DNA of 5,718 bases from the NCBI GenBank assembly GCA_023395575.1, contig JAEWZA010000348.1:1-5718 (forward strand), in the 5' to 3' direction. This document shows positions 1-5,632 of the stretch, in pieces. The notes beneath the pieces were generated by a model. The model was not told the DNA's origin, did no database searches, and saw only the letters and a program-made list of their open reading frames with translations. Both the position numbers and the translations under genes were made by a program. Each line of letters begins with the position of its first letter. The stretch's first letter is position 1. The stretch is from Bacillota bacterium. GTDB lineage: Bacteria; Bacillota; Clostridia; Acetivibrionales; DSM-1351.

Positions 1-1130
1 AAATTAATCAAATTGAAAATTCTGTTTTAGAGGGAACTTCCAATTTGGAACAAAGTCAGGAGCAAAAAGATGCTCTATCTTCTGATAACATTATTGAAAG
101 TACTGATTCTAATGATGACAGTAGTACCAGAAGTGAGACTAATGCTGGCACTGATATTGACAATTCAATAACTACTGAAGCTTCTGAAAACTCTCAGCAA
201 GCCAATTTTCTTGATCTCAGTAGTGTTAAGCCAGATGAAAGTGGTCAAATTATGGTTGTCATGTTCCATAACTTTGTTGAAGAATATAAAAGTGGAGATA
301 AAGAATATACAACCACGTTTTCAGATTTTGAAAAGCTTTTGCAGGATTTATATGATAGAAAGTACAGACTGATTAGTCTTACAGATATGATTAACAATAG
401 TATAGATATTCCAGCAGGCTGCATACCCATGGTATTTACCTTCGATGATGGAACAGCGGGTGAATTCAACTTAATAGAAAAAGAGGGAAAACTTATTGCT
501 AATCCCAAGACAGCTGTTGGAATTATGGAGGAATTCAATAAAAAACATCCTGATTTTGGTCTCAATGGCACGTTCTTTGTTAATTTAGGTATCAAAACTA
601 CTTTCAAAGGTGCTGGAACAATGTCGGAAAGACTAAAATATCTTATTGATAAAGGTTTTGAAATTGGGAATCATACCAAAACACATGTATCCTTGCCAAG
701 TGTCAAAACTGTTCAAAAGATGCTTGAAGAGGTTGGAGGCAATCAAAAGCTGATGAATGAATATGTACCGGGATATACTTTTAATTCTTTTTCACTTCCC
801 TTTGGCAGTGCATCTAAGAATTTAAAGGAATATGTCATACAGGGAAATTATGAAGGTACAGAGTACAAGCACTCTGCAATTATGCTGGTTGGTGCAAATC
901 CAGCACCATCACCTGTTTCAGTTAAATTCGATTCGCTGGCTATTCCAAGAGTAAGAGCCACAGGAATAACCAAGGTTGAATGTGATTTGGCATGGTGGTT
1001 GGATGCATTGAGCAAAGGTAATTCACAATATGTAAGTGATGGAGATGCCAATACTGTCACTGTACCGCAACAAAAAAAGCAGAATGTTGATATGGCAAGG
1101 TTAAATGGAAAACAGTTGGTGACGTATTAA
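1..1130 (+). CDS. Polysaccharide deacetylase (NodB/CE4 family) protein, 5' end outside the window
   Basis: This is a probable exported carbohydrate deacetylase that removes acetyl groups from a cell-wall or extracellular polysaccharide. The frame is open to the left edge (first full codon at base 3), and no start with a good ribosome binding site is visible. A TTG at 45 is possible, but I think the gene begins upstream, probably with a signal or lipoprotein peptide. Counting from that TTG, residues 1-60 are a low-complexity Ser/Thr/Asp/Glu/Asn linker, typical of a spacer between a membrane anchor and a domain. The NodB domain follows from about residue 68. It has the metal-binding TFDDG motif (Asp134, Asp135), the HTKTH motif (His210, His214) and a LPFG segment near 251 where many relatives have an Arg-containing motif. 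A later IPRVRATG segment near 300 replaces the usual final His motif. The tail with VSDGDANTVTVP looks complete. The family call is firm; the substrate is unknown. Confidence 0.88.
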   Translation, partial: INQIENSVLEGTSNLEQSQEQKDALSSDNIIESTDSNDDSSTRSETNAGTDIDNSITTEASENSQQANFLDLSSVKPDESGQIMVVMFHNFVEEYKSGDKEYTTTFSDFEKLLQDLYDRKYRLISLTDMINNSIDIPAGCIPMVFTFDDGTAGEFNLIEKEGKLIANPKTAVGIMEEFNKKHPDFGLNGTFFVNLGIKTTFKGAGTMSERLKYLIDKGFEIGNHTKTHVSLPSVKTVQKMLEEVGGNQKLMNEYVPGYTFNSFSLPFGSASKNLKEYVIQGNYEGTEYKHSAIMLVGANPAPSPVSVKFDSLAIPRVRATGITKVECDLAWWLDALSKGNSQYVSDGDANTVTVPQQKKQNVDMARLNGKQLVTY

Positions 1131-1148
1131 CCTCACACTCCATTTAAA

Positions 1149-1196
1149 GGATGTTTCAAGATAGATTTATCTGTCTGGAAACATCCCTTTTCTTTT
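1149..1196 (+). terminator. Rho-independent terminator of the deacetylase gene
   Basis: A 9-bp stem (GGATGTTTC with GAAACATCC, 1149-1157 and 1178-1186) continues after one A/G mismatch into a 7-bp stem (1159-1165 with 1170-1176, one G-T pair) closed by a TTTA loop. It is followed by CTTTTCTTTT. It starts 18 bases after the stop codon. A further 7-bp inverted repeat, TCACACT at 1133-1139 and AGTGTGA at 1204-1210, encloses the whole structure. Confidence 0.92.
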
Positions 1197-1199
1197 CAT

Positions 1200-1552
1200 A
1201 AGCAGTGTGAAAGCAATAATTGGCAAGATTAAGATAAAAACATTACAATATTGGGAAATGTTTTAGATAGCGACCGAAGGCTTTCTATTCTGAAATAACG
1301 TAGTTCAGCATACACTATTAATGAGAGTAAAAAACTAATAGATATAGCTATATTGTCTGCAAAAGAGTGCTGAATATAGGAATTGCATAAATATTGGCAA
1401 TAATTTATAATAAAGTAAATAAAATACATAAAGTGCATATGAACTGAAAAAATATGTAGTCTTAAGGTAAAGGTTTTTCAATTAAAGTTTTATTGTTTTG
1501 GCTGGAACTGGGCGTGGAGGCTAGTTTGAATGATAATAAAAGGGGAGAGATT
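1200..1552. other. Intergenic stretch without a convincing gene
   Basis: No tRNA, known riboswitch consensus or credible coding sequence was recognised here. The stretch is AT-rich and holds several short inverted repeats: CTGAA/TTCAG at 1290-1308, CTATTA/TAATAG at 1315-1341, and a 12-bp palindrome ATATAGCTATAT at 1342-1353. The last 60 bases, with GGCTGGAACTGGGCGTGGAGG around 1500-1520, are more G-rich than the rest and would form the leader of the next gene. A minus-strand ORF here is rich in Phe, Ile and Tyr, as expected from AT-rich noncoding DNA. Confidence 0.5.
1383..1411 (+). promoter_or_regulatory. Candidate sigma-A-type promoter for the two small genes
   Basis: A perfect -10 box TATAAT lies at 1406-1411, 17 bases after TTGCAT (1383-1388), which matches only half of the -35 consensus. 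It would give a leader of about 140 bases before the small gene at 1560. The DNA is AT-rich, so a chance match is possible. Confidence 0.4.
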
Positions 1553-1582
1553 ATGACTTATGAGCCAGAAGCGAAGCAATAA
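1541..1582 (+). promoter_or_regulatory. Ribosome binding site and 9-codon overlapping ORF at the start of the 103-codon gene
   Basis: AGGGGAG (1541-1547) stands 5 bases before an ATG at 1553 but 12 bases before the ATG at 1560 that opens the 103-codon gene. The ATG at 1553 begins a short frame, MTYEPEAKQ, ending at TAA 1580-1582 inside the longer gene. The longer frame has a stop (TGA 1554-1556) just before its own ATG, so its start cannot lie further upstream. The short frame could be a leader peptide coupled to the gene, or a sign of a frameshift near 1575-1582; it may also mean nothing. Confidence 0.35.
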
Positions 1583-1871
1583 GATTCAAAATGATACTGA
1601 TGTGAAACGAAAAGCAATTAAGCAGGTAGTATATCACATCAAAAAGAAGGCATCTGCAGAATATGTTGGTATTGACCATCTTAAGGAGTGGATTAGTAAT
1701 ATAGAGGAAATAATGTCTAAGGATGAATTTGTGATAAAGGATTACATAGAAGCTAGAAAAAGCTTAAATGATATTATTGAGAGAACCCTTGATGAAGAGA
1801 TGAGATTTAAATTGAGGGATTCATGGTTTAGTTTGGGAAAGGCGTTAGAAAAAAAAGCGAAGGTTCACTGA
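1560..1871 (+). CDS. Small basic protein of unknown function (103 residues)
   Basis: I do not recognise this protein. It is very polar, with many Lys, Arg, Asp and Glu, no signal peptide, no membrane segment and no cysteine. The N-terminal 30 residues are strongly basic (KRSNK, VKRKAIKQ, HIKKKAS). The middle, from EYVGIDHLKEW through EARKSLNDIIERTLDEEM, reads as two or three amphipathic helices. The tail has WFSLGKALEKKAKVH. A small cytoplasmic helical protein is likely. The start at 1560 is forced by an in-frame stop at 1554, although it is 12 bases from the nearest ribosome binding site. The next small gene follows after 28 bases and is probably on the same transcript. The reading frame looks real: it is long for this AT content and its codon use resembles that of its neighbours. 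Confidence 0.7.
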   Translation: MSQKRSNKIQNDTDVKRKAIKQVVYHIKKKASAEYVGIDHLKEWISNIEEIMSKDEFVIKDYIEARKSLNDIIERTLDEEMRFKLRDSWFSLGKALEKKAKVH

Positions 1872-1899
1872 TTGTAAATATTTTAATGGGAGGTACATA

Positions 1900-2106
1900 A
1901 TGCTTTTGAATCAAGAGACTGTAGAGGTTAATGATAGAATATTGCTAGAAAGCATTAAGAGCGATATCCAAAGCCAGCTAAATGAAATAGGAGTAACAAC
2001 TTCAAACATTAATGTTGAAATGAATTCAAAAAACATTTCCCTTAATATAAGTATACGGCGTCTTTCTCATAAAATAAGGCAGCTTCAATTTAATGCGAAA
2101 GCTTAG
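1900..2106 (+). CDS. Small protein of unknown function (68 residues)
   Basis: I do not recognise this protein. The ATG at 1900 has a strong ribosome binding site, GGGAGG (1888-1893), 6 bases upstream, which supports real translation. The first half (VNDRILLESIKSDIQSQLNEIGV) looks like an amphipathic helix. The second half alternates polar and hydrophobic residues (NINVEMNSKNISLNISI) like beta strands, then ends in a basic tail, RRLSHKIRQLQFNAKA. There is no membrane segment or cysteine. It follows the 103-codon gene by 28 bases on the same strand, and a strong terminator lies about 60 bases after its stop. The two genes therefore appear to form one short operon. Confidence 0.7.
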   Translation: MLLNQETVEVNDRILLESIKSDIQSQLNEIGVTTSNINVEMNSKNISLNISIRRLSHKIRQLQFNAKA

Positions 2107-2168
2107 CTGGCATTACAGTGAAGCAGCAGAGTAAAGACGTACTTATTAAATTATGTTTGTTCCAATGA

Positions 2169-2236
2169 AAAAAACACAAATTTGTCAAGGTCGGATTTTA
2201 TCCGTTATATTTAACCTTGACGGATTTGTGTTTTTT
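2169..2236. terminator. Long bidirectional terminator between the small genes and argH
   Basis: A 13-bp outer stem (2169-2181 with 2224-2236) is joined through two T-G wobble pairs to an 8-bp stem, GTCAAGGT/ACCTTGAC (2184-2191 with 2214-2221). Inside sits a further hairpin, CGGAT-TTT-ATCCG (2192-2204). The outer stem has A-runs on the left and T-runs on the right, so a T-tail follows the hairpin on either strand. It lies between the convergent 68-codon gene and argH and can serve both. Confidence 0.92.
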
Positions 2237-2294
2237 GAAACTATAAAAGTGGGCTATGTTAATCAGAAAATGAAGAGTTCTTCCGTAACTATTT

Positions 2295-3674
2295 TTAGAC
2301 TAAAGAGCCAATAAACATTTTAGCGTTTTCTATTGCCTTTAGTGAAGTTTCGCGGGCAGGACCACCTGGAAGATTTCTTCCAGAAACACATTTTTCAAGA
2401 CTGATTTCAGTGTAAACATCATCCTCAATCTTTTCAGAGAAGCCCTTAAACTCTTCCATACTCATATCATCAATAGCTTTATTATTTTCAATACAGTAGA
2501 GCACCATTTTTCCTATAATTTCATGTGCGCTTCTAAAAGGAATACCCTTTTTTACAAGGTAATCAGCTATATCAGTAGCGTTTGTAAAGCCACCTTGAGC
2601 AGCCTTGTACATATTAGATTTACGAAGCTTCATAGTGGCAAGCATATTTGAAAAAACAGGCAAACACATTTTAACGGTATCAACTGCATCAAAAATTGCT
2701 TCCTTATCCTCTTGCATATCCTTGTTATAAGCCAATGGAAGTGACTTCATAACTGTAAGCATAGTCATAAGGCTTCCGTAGACACGTCCTGTTTTACCAC
2801 GGGCAAGCTCGGCTACATCAGGATTTTTCTTTTGAGGCATAATACTGCTGCCTGTACTATAAGCATCATCAAGCTCGACAAAGCCAAATTCGTGAGATGA
2901 CCAGAGAATTATTTCCTCACTAAGTCTACTCATATGCATCATTAGAATTGAAAGGCATGAAAGCAATTCGATTGCAAAATCTCTATCACTTACGCCATCA
3001 AGACTGTTTTGTGTTACATCATTAAAGCCAAGCTCATTTGCAACCATATACCTATCAAGCGGGTAGGTTGTACCAGCTAAAGCTCCTGAACCAAGTGGGA
3101 GTACATTCATTCTTGAATAACAATCACTCAATCGTCCTATATCACGCTTGAACATTTCAAAATAAGCCATCATATGGTGAGCAAAGGTTATAGGCTGAGC
3201 TCTCTGTAAATGTGTATATCCTGGCAGGATAGTATCTAAATTATCTTCTGAGATTTTGATAATAGTATTTTCAAGATTAACAAGCATGTTGCTAATGATA
3301 TTAATTTCGTCCTTTAGATACATTCTAATATCAAGAGCAACTTGGTCATTTCTACTTCTTCCAGTATGGAGCTTCTTTCCTGTATCTCCAATTCTAGAGA
3401 TAAGAATTTTTTCGACATTCATGTGAATATCTTCAGCATCAATTTCAAACTCTATTTTTCCGGCTTCAATATCACTTAAAATATCCTTAAGTGTATTCTG
3501 AATTAGGGAACTTTCCTCAGCAGAAATAATTCCGCAATTGCCAAGCATATTTGCATGGGCGATACTTCCCAATATATCATGCTTGTACATCCTTGAGTCA
3601 AATCTAATAGAAGAGTTAAAGTCATCTACTAGCTTATCAGTTCCCTTTTCAAATCTACCACCCCAAAGTTTCAT
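2295..3674 (-). CDS. argH: Argininosuccinate lyase
   Basis: This cytoplasmic enzyme splits argininosuccinate into arginine and fumarate, the last step of arginine synthesis, and works as a homotetramer in the fumarase/aspartase superfamily. With the start chosen here the protein has 459 residues, the normal length. It opens with the typical MKLWGGRF. Conserved blocks are HTGRSRNDQ (about 103-111), YTHLQRAQP (153-161, with the active-site His near 155), LGSGALAGTTYP (194-205) and the family signature GSSIMPQKKNPD (275-286), whose second serine, near 277, is the catalytic base on the mobile loop. An ATG four codons upstream is rejected because it overlaps the ribosome binding site GGAGG (3680-3684), which lies 5 bases before the chosen ATG. 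argG lies 402 bases upstream on the same strand. A terminator falls between them, so argH may be expressed partly by read-through or from its own weak promoter, which I could not identify. Confidence 0.98.
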   Translation of the reverse strand: MKLWGGRFEKGTDKLVDDFNSSIRFDSRMYKHDILGSIAHANMLGNCGIISAEESSLIQNTLKDILSDIEAGKIEFEIDAEDIHMNVEKILISRIGDTGKKLHTGRSRNDQVALDIRMYLKDEINIISNMLVNLENTIIKISEDNLDTILPGYTHLQRAQPITFAHHMMAYFEMFKRDIGRLSDCYSRMNVLPLGSGALAGTTYPLDRYMVANELGFNDVTQNSLDGVSDRDFAIELLSCLSILMMHMSRLSEEIILWSSHEFGFVELDDAYSTGSSIMPQKKNPDVAELARGKTGRVYGSLMTMLTVMKSLPLAYNKDMQEDKEAIFDAVDTVKMCLPVFSNMLATMKLRKSNMYKAAQGGFTNATDIADYLVKKGIPFRSAHEIIGKMVLYCIENNKAIDDMSMEEFKGFSEKIEDDVYTEISLEKCVSGRNLPGGPARETSLKAIENAKMFIGSLV

Positions 3675-3679
3675 ATTTA

Positions 3680-3684
3680 CCTCC
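3680..3684 (-). promoter_or_regulatory. argH ribosome binding site (decides the start)
   Basis: Minus-strand GGAGG sits 5 bases before the ATG at 3674. The alternative ATG at 3686 overlaps this site and has no ribosome binding site of its own, so the shorter start with MKLWGGRF is preferred. Confidence 0.85.
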
Positions 3685-3885
3685 ATCTACCGTATATTGC
3701 AAATTATATTTTTTGCTGGTTAGTTTTATTTATCCCATTCTTGCTTCACCTAATACCAATACTTAAAATAACGCGTTGTGCTAATTATTTTGTGAACCTT
3801 GTAGGTAAATTTAAAGTACTGGCTTACTGGTACTTCCGTACAAACTTATCTAAATGGATTACTCACAAGTTATTTGTTGTATTTC

Positions 3886-3923
3886 ATATTTTAATAAAGG
3901 GACAACCCATTTAGGATTGTCCC
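3886..3923 (-). terminator. Terminator-like hairpin downstream of argG
   Basis: Read on the minus strand, GGGACAA and TTGTCCC form a 7-bp stem, extended by CC/GG after a single bulged T and closed by a TAAATG loop (3899-3923). The tail TTTATTAAAAT follows. It lies about 150 bases after the argG stop. The T-tail is interrupted by A, so some transcripts may read through into argH. Confidence 0.65.
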
Positions 3924-3973
3924 ATACAAGTTCATTAATGCTTATATAATTCGTCCAAATAAGTACTTCTTAT

Positions 3974-4084
3974 ATGGAAGCTCCAAAAGCTCGGAAAGAA
4001 ACTTTTAAGAAAACTGTGCATTTCGAGCTGCATAAACCACAAGAGCTTTTGCCATTTGTATGGAGCACTATACTAATTATTTAA
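3974..4084 (+). pseudogene. Gene-like 36-codon frame, possible remnant of an RluA-type pseudouridine synthase start
   Basis: An ATG at 3974 opens 36 codons antisense to the region just after argG, stopping 8 bases inside the argG 3' end. The translation has varied, charged composition, including TFKKTVHFELHKPQELLPFV. The F-x-L-x-K-P-x-E-L-L-P-F pattern recalls, from memory only, the first strand and helix of the S4-like N-terminal domain of clostridial RluA-family pseudouridine synthases. The match stops about where argG coding sequence begins. No ribosome binding site precedes the ATG. It may be a broken remnant left by a rearrangement or just a chance frame; I cannot tell which without a database search. 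Confidence 0.25.
3984..4051 (-). repeat. Mutually exclusive inverted repeats after argG
   Basis: CAAAAGCTC (plus 3984-3992) has a perfect 9-base inverted partner GAGCTTTTG at 4043-4051. The same segment can instead pair, as AGCTCG at 3988-3993, with CGAGCT at 4024-4029, extended by AAA/TTT across one bulged G. Only one pairing is possible at a time because both use the same bases. A further GCTCC-type match (4062-4066 with 3980-3984) could extend the longer form. The role is unknown. Confidence 0.45.
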
Positions 4085-5291
4085 TATCCTTGCCCTTTAG
4101 CATTTGAGCTCTAACCTTTATTGGAAGACCAAAGAGATTGATAAAGCCTTCAGAATCCTTTTGGTTGTAAACTTCATCCTTATCAAAGGTAGCAATTTCT
4201 TCACTGTACAAGGAGTATTCAGATTTAGCACCTGCAGGCATACAGTTACCTTTGTATAGCTTCATTCTAACTGTACCTGTAACTGTCTCCTGTGTTTTAT
4301 CAACAAATGCTGATAATGATTCACGAAGAGGAGTAAACCACTGTCCGAAGTATACTAATTCAGCAAATCTTTGAGCTATCAAATCCTTATAGTGAATAGT
4401 ATCTCTATCTAAGCAAAGCAATTCTAATTCTCTGTGAGCAGCATAAAGAACTGTTCCACCTGGAGTCTCGTAAACACCTCTTGACTTCATACCAACAAGT
4501 CTGTTTTCAACTATGTCAGCAATACCAACTCCGTTTTCACCAGCAACCTTGTTCAATACATCCATCAATTCAATTGGGCTGTACTCTACGCCATTTACTT
4601 TCTTAGGAATACCTTTTTCAAAATAAATCTCAACATATGAAGGTACATCAGGAGCTTTTTCTGGTGAAACCATTAACTGTAATATTTTATCATATTGTGG
4701 CTCGTTCCAAGGATCTTCTAAATCCATACCTTCATGGCTTAAGTGCCAAAGATTTTTGTCCATGCTGTAGTTATCTTCTTTAGTAACTGGTACAGGGATA
4801 TTTCTTGCTATAGCGTAATCTATTTCTTCTTCTCTTGACTTAATGTCCCAAATTCTCCAAGGAGCTATGATTTTAAGCTGTGGAGCTAATGCTTTAACTG
4901 TTAATTCAAATCTAACCTGGTCATTTCCTTTTCCAGTACAACCATGACAAATTGCAGTACAACCTTCTTTTAATGCAATCTCAACCATTCTTTTTGCAAT
5001 GATAGGTCTAGCAAAGGAAGTACCTAATAGATATTTTCCTTCATATACTGCACCAGCCTTTAATGTAGGATATATGAAGTCAGTTATAAACTCTTCTTTT
5101 AAATCCTCTATATAAAGCTTGGAAGCACCTGTTTTGATTGCTTTTTCATTTAAAGGCTCTAATTCAGCACCTTGTCCAACGTCACCAGCCATAGCGATTA
5201 CTTCATAATCATAGTTTTCTTTTAACCATGGAATAATAATTGAGGTGTCAAGTCCACCTGAATAAGCTAATAAAACCTTTTCTTTACTCAT
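4077..5291 (-). CDS. argG: Argininosuccinate synthase
   Basis: This cytoplasmic, usually tetrameric enzyme joins citrulline and aspartate using ATP, giving argininosuccinate, AMP and pyrophosphate, the penultimate step of arginine synthesis. The 404-residue protein has the usual length. Visible motifs are the N-type ATP-pyrophosphatase loop AYSGGLDTS (9-17), HGCTGKGNDQVRFE (116-129) that helps bind citrulline and aspartate, YSMDKNLWHLSHEG (175-188) and GMKSRGVYETPGGT (267-280). The start is the ATG at 5291 giving MSKEKVLLAYSGG, 8 bases after AAAGGA. A TTG at 5327 and an ATG at 5300 are in frame but have no usable ribosome binding site, and upstream residues are not part of the family. argH follows on the same strand and ruvC is divergent. 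The upstream ARG-box palindromes predict ArgR/AhrC control. No damage to the gene is visible. Confidence 0.98.
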   Translation of the reverse strand: MSKEKVLLAYSGGLDTSIIIPWLKENYDYEVIAMAGDVGQGAELEPLNEKAIKTGASKLYIEDLKEEFITDFIYPTLKAGAVYEGKYLLGTSFARPIIAKRMVEIALKEGCTAICHGCTGKGNDQVRFELTVKALAPQLKIIAPWRIWDIKSREEEIDYAIARNIPVPVTKEDNYSMDKNLWHLSHEGMDLEDPWNEPQYDKILQLMVSPEKAPDVPSYVEIYFEKGIPKKVNGVEYSPIELMDVLNKVAGENGVGIADIVENRLVGMKSRGVYETPGGTVLYAAHRELELLCLDRDTIHYKDLIAQRFAELVYFGQWFTPLRESLSAFVDKTQETVTGTVRMKLYKGNCMPAGAKSEYSLYSEEIATFDKDEVYNQKDSEGFINLFGLPIKVRAQMLKGKDIK

Positions 5292-5299
5292 ATTTACCA

Positions 5300-5322
5300 T
5301 CCTTTCAGCTGAAAAACTCAGC
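5300..5322 (-). promoter_or_regulatory. argG ribosome binding site with an adjacent small hairpin
   Basis: Minus-strand AAAGGA (5305-5300) lies 8 bases before the ATG at 5291 and fixes that start. Directly upstream, GCTGA and TCAGC form a 5-bp hairpin with loop GTTTT (5308-5322), ending two bases before the site. It could affect ribosome access, though it is short. Confidence 0.6.
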
Positions 5323-5391
5323 GACAACTTAAATATTTAAAATTAAAAAACAATACTATAAAATTATGCTAAAATATATTATAAACGAGTT

Positions 5392-5429
5392 CTTAATTAG
5401 AAGGAAGGAATACTTCCGGATAAATTAAG
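5392..5429 (-). promoter_or_regulatory. Imperfect hairpin in the argG leader
   Basis: CTTAATT/AATTAAG (5423-5429 with 5392-5398) encloses a second inverted repeat, GGAAG/CTTCC, with a short loop. It lies within the predicted argG leader, about 25 bases after the predicted transcription start. No clean T-run follows, so I do not call it a terminator. It may be a leader or stabilising structure. Confidence 0.3.
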
Positions 5430-5451
5430 TTTTTACCAAATAATAAATTTA

Positions 5452-5469
5452 CAACAATGATTATACAAT
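5452..5469. promoter_or_regulatory. Possible weaker third ARG box
   Basis: CAACAATGATTATACAAT shares its right half, TTATACAAT, with box 2 and matches the ArgR core at about 10 of 14. It sits 2 bp from box 1 on the other side, over the argG -10 box. The left half is poor, so this is tentative. Confidence 0.3.
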
Positions 5470-5488
5470 GTATTGTATAAATATTCAA
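5460..5488 (-). promoter_or_regulatory. argG promoter
   Basis: On the minus strand TTGAAT (5488-5483), a 17-base spacer and a perfect TATAAT (5465-5460) form a good sigma-A-type promoter. Transcription would start near 5453, leaving a leader of about 160 bases. The -35 box lies within an ARG-box-like palindrome, so a bound repressor would block it. A second possible pair, TTGTAT/TATTAT with 17 bases, lies slightly downstream and overlaps this -10 box. Confidence 0.7.
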
Positions 5489-5489
5489 T
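5472..5489. promoter_or_regulatory. ARG box 1 (ArgR/AhrC operator half)
   Basis: The 18-mer ATTGTATAAATATTCAAT is a near-perfect palindrome. Its 14-base core matches the known ArgR consensus TGAATWWWWATTCA at 13 positions. It covers the -35 box of the argG promoter. The consensus comes from known ArgR/AhrC sites; binding here is inferred. Confidence 0.65.
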
Positions 5490-5502
5490 ATGATTTTATA
5501 TT
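5474..5502 (+). promoter_or_regulatory. Candidate ruvC promoter overlapping the ARG boxes
   Basis: On the plus strand TTGTAT (5474-5479), 17 bases and TATATT (5497-5502) make a moderate promoter pointing to ruvC, with a leader of about 135 bases. In such AT-rich DNA chance matches are common, but no better plus-strand pair was seen closer to the gene. Confidence 0.35.
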
Positions 5503-5510
5503 TATACAAT
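5493..5510. promoter_or_regulatory. ARG box 2 (ArgR/AhrC operator half)
   Basis: ATTTTATATTTATACAAT matches the reverse complement of box 1 at 16 of 18 positions and the ArgR core at 11 of 14. The gap to box 1 is 3 bp, so the centres are 21 bp or two helical turns apart. That is the usual spacing for one ArgR hexamer bound to two boxes. Confidence 0.6.
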
Positions 5511-5563
5511 GATATTTGAGTTAAAAAGTGTTACTTTTCAGCCTCTTAATATAGGTTGTTAAC

Positions 5564-5579
5564 TCAGTCTATGGACTGA
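5564..5579 (+). promoter_or_regulatory. Small hairpin in the ruvC leader
   Basis: TCAGTC and GACTGA form a perfect 6-bp stem with a TATG loop, followed by CATTTTC. The T-run is too short for a confident terminator. It may be a leader structure or weak attenuator. Confidence 0.3.
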
Positions 5580-5632
5580 CATTTTCAGCTGCAGAAGATG
5601 AATAAACTAAAAAATTGAACAATAGAAAACTT

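Larger units (their letters stand above)
3675..4076 (-). other. argG-argH spacer (402 bases)
   Basis: In the direction of transcription the spacer holds competing inverted repeats just after the argG stop, then a terminator-like hairpin at 3899-3923. After that come about 220 bases with no recognised element except the inverted repeat AAGTAC/GTACTT at 3814-3835 (10-base loop). I looked for a T-box (no AGGGTGG-type sequence), an ARG box and a good -35/-10 pair for argH and saw none. On the plus strand it carries the gene-like frame at 3974-4084. Confidence 0.5.

Noticed and set aside
45..47. TTG as the true start of the deacetylase
   Set aside because: The frame stays open to the window edge, the nearest purine run is weak and 10 bases away, and the linker-like N-terminus suggests a missing signal peptide upstream.
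245..607. Minus-strand open frame of 120 codons
   Set aside because: It lies opposite the deacetylase NodB domain, has no ribosome binding site or recognisable motif, and is a shadow of that gene.
848..1060. Minus-strand open frame of 70 codons
   Set aside because: It lies opposite the conserved C-terminal part of the deacetylase; no supporting signal.
1229..1438. Minus-strand open frame with Phe/Ile/Tyr-rich translation resembling membrane segments
   Set aside because: The composition is what AT-rich noncoding DNA yields, and no ribosome binding site or promoter supports it.
3538..3723. Plus-strand open frame of 61 codons
   Set aside because: It is antisense to the conserved argH N-terminus and has no start signals.
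3675..3898. T-box or other known riboswitch in the argH leader
   Set aside because: No T-box sequence or known aptamer consensus was found, and only a small AAGTAC/GTACTT inverted repeat is present.
5292..5327. Longer argG start at TTG 5327 or ATG 5300
   Set aside because: Neither has a spaced ribosome binding site, and the added residues run through the AAAGGA site and the leader hairpin; ArgG proteins typically start just before the ATP-binding loop.
5452..5510. Repeated TTATACAAT units as a CRISPR-like or iteron array
   Set aside because: There are only three copies, one inverted, with ArgR-operator spacing and overlap with a promoter; no spacers and no replication gene nearby.
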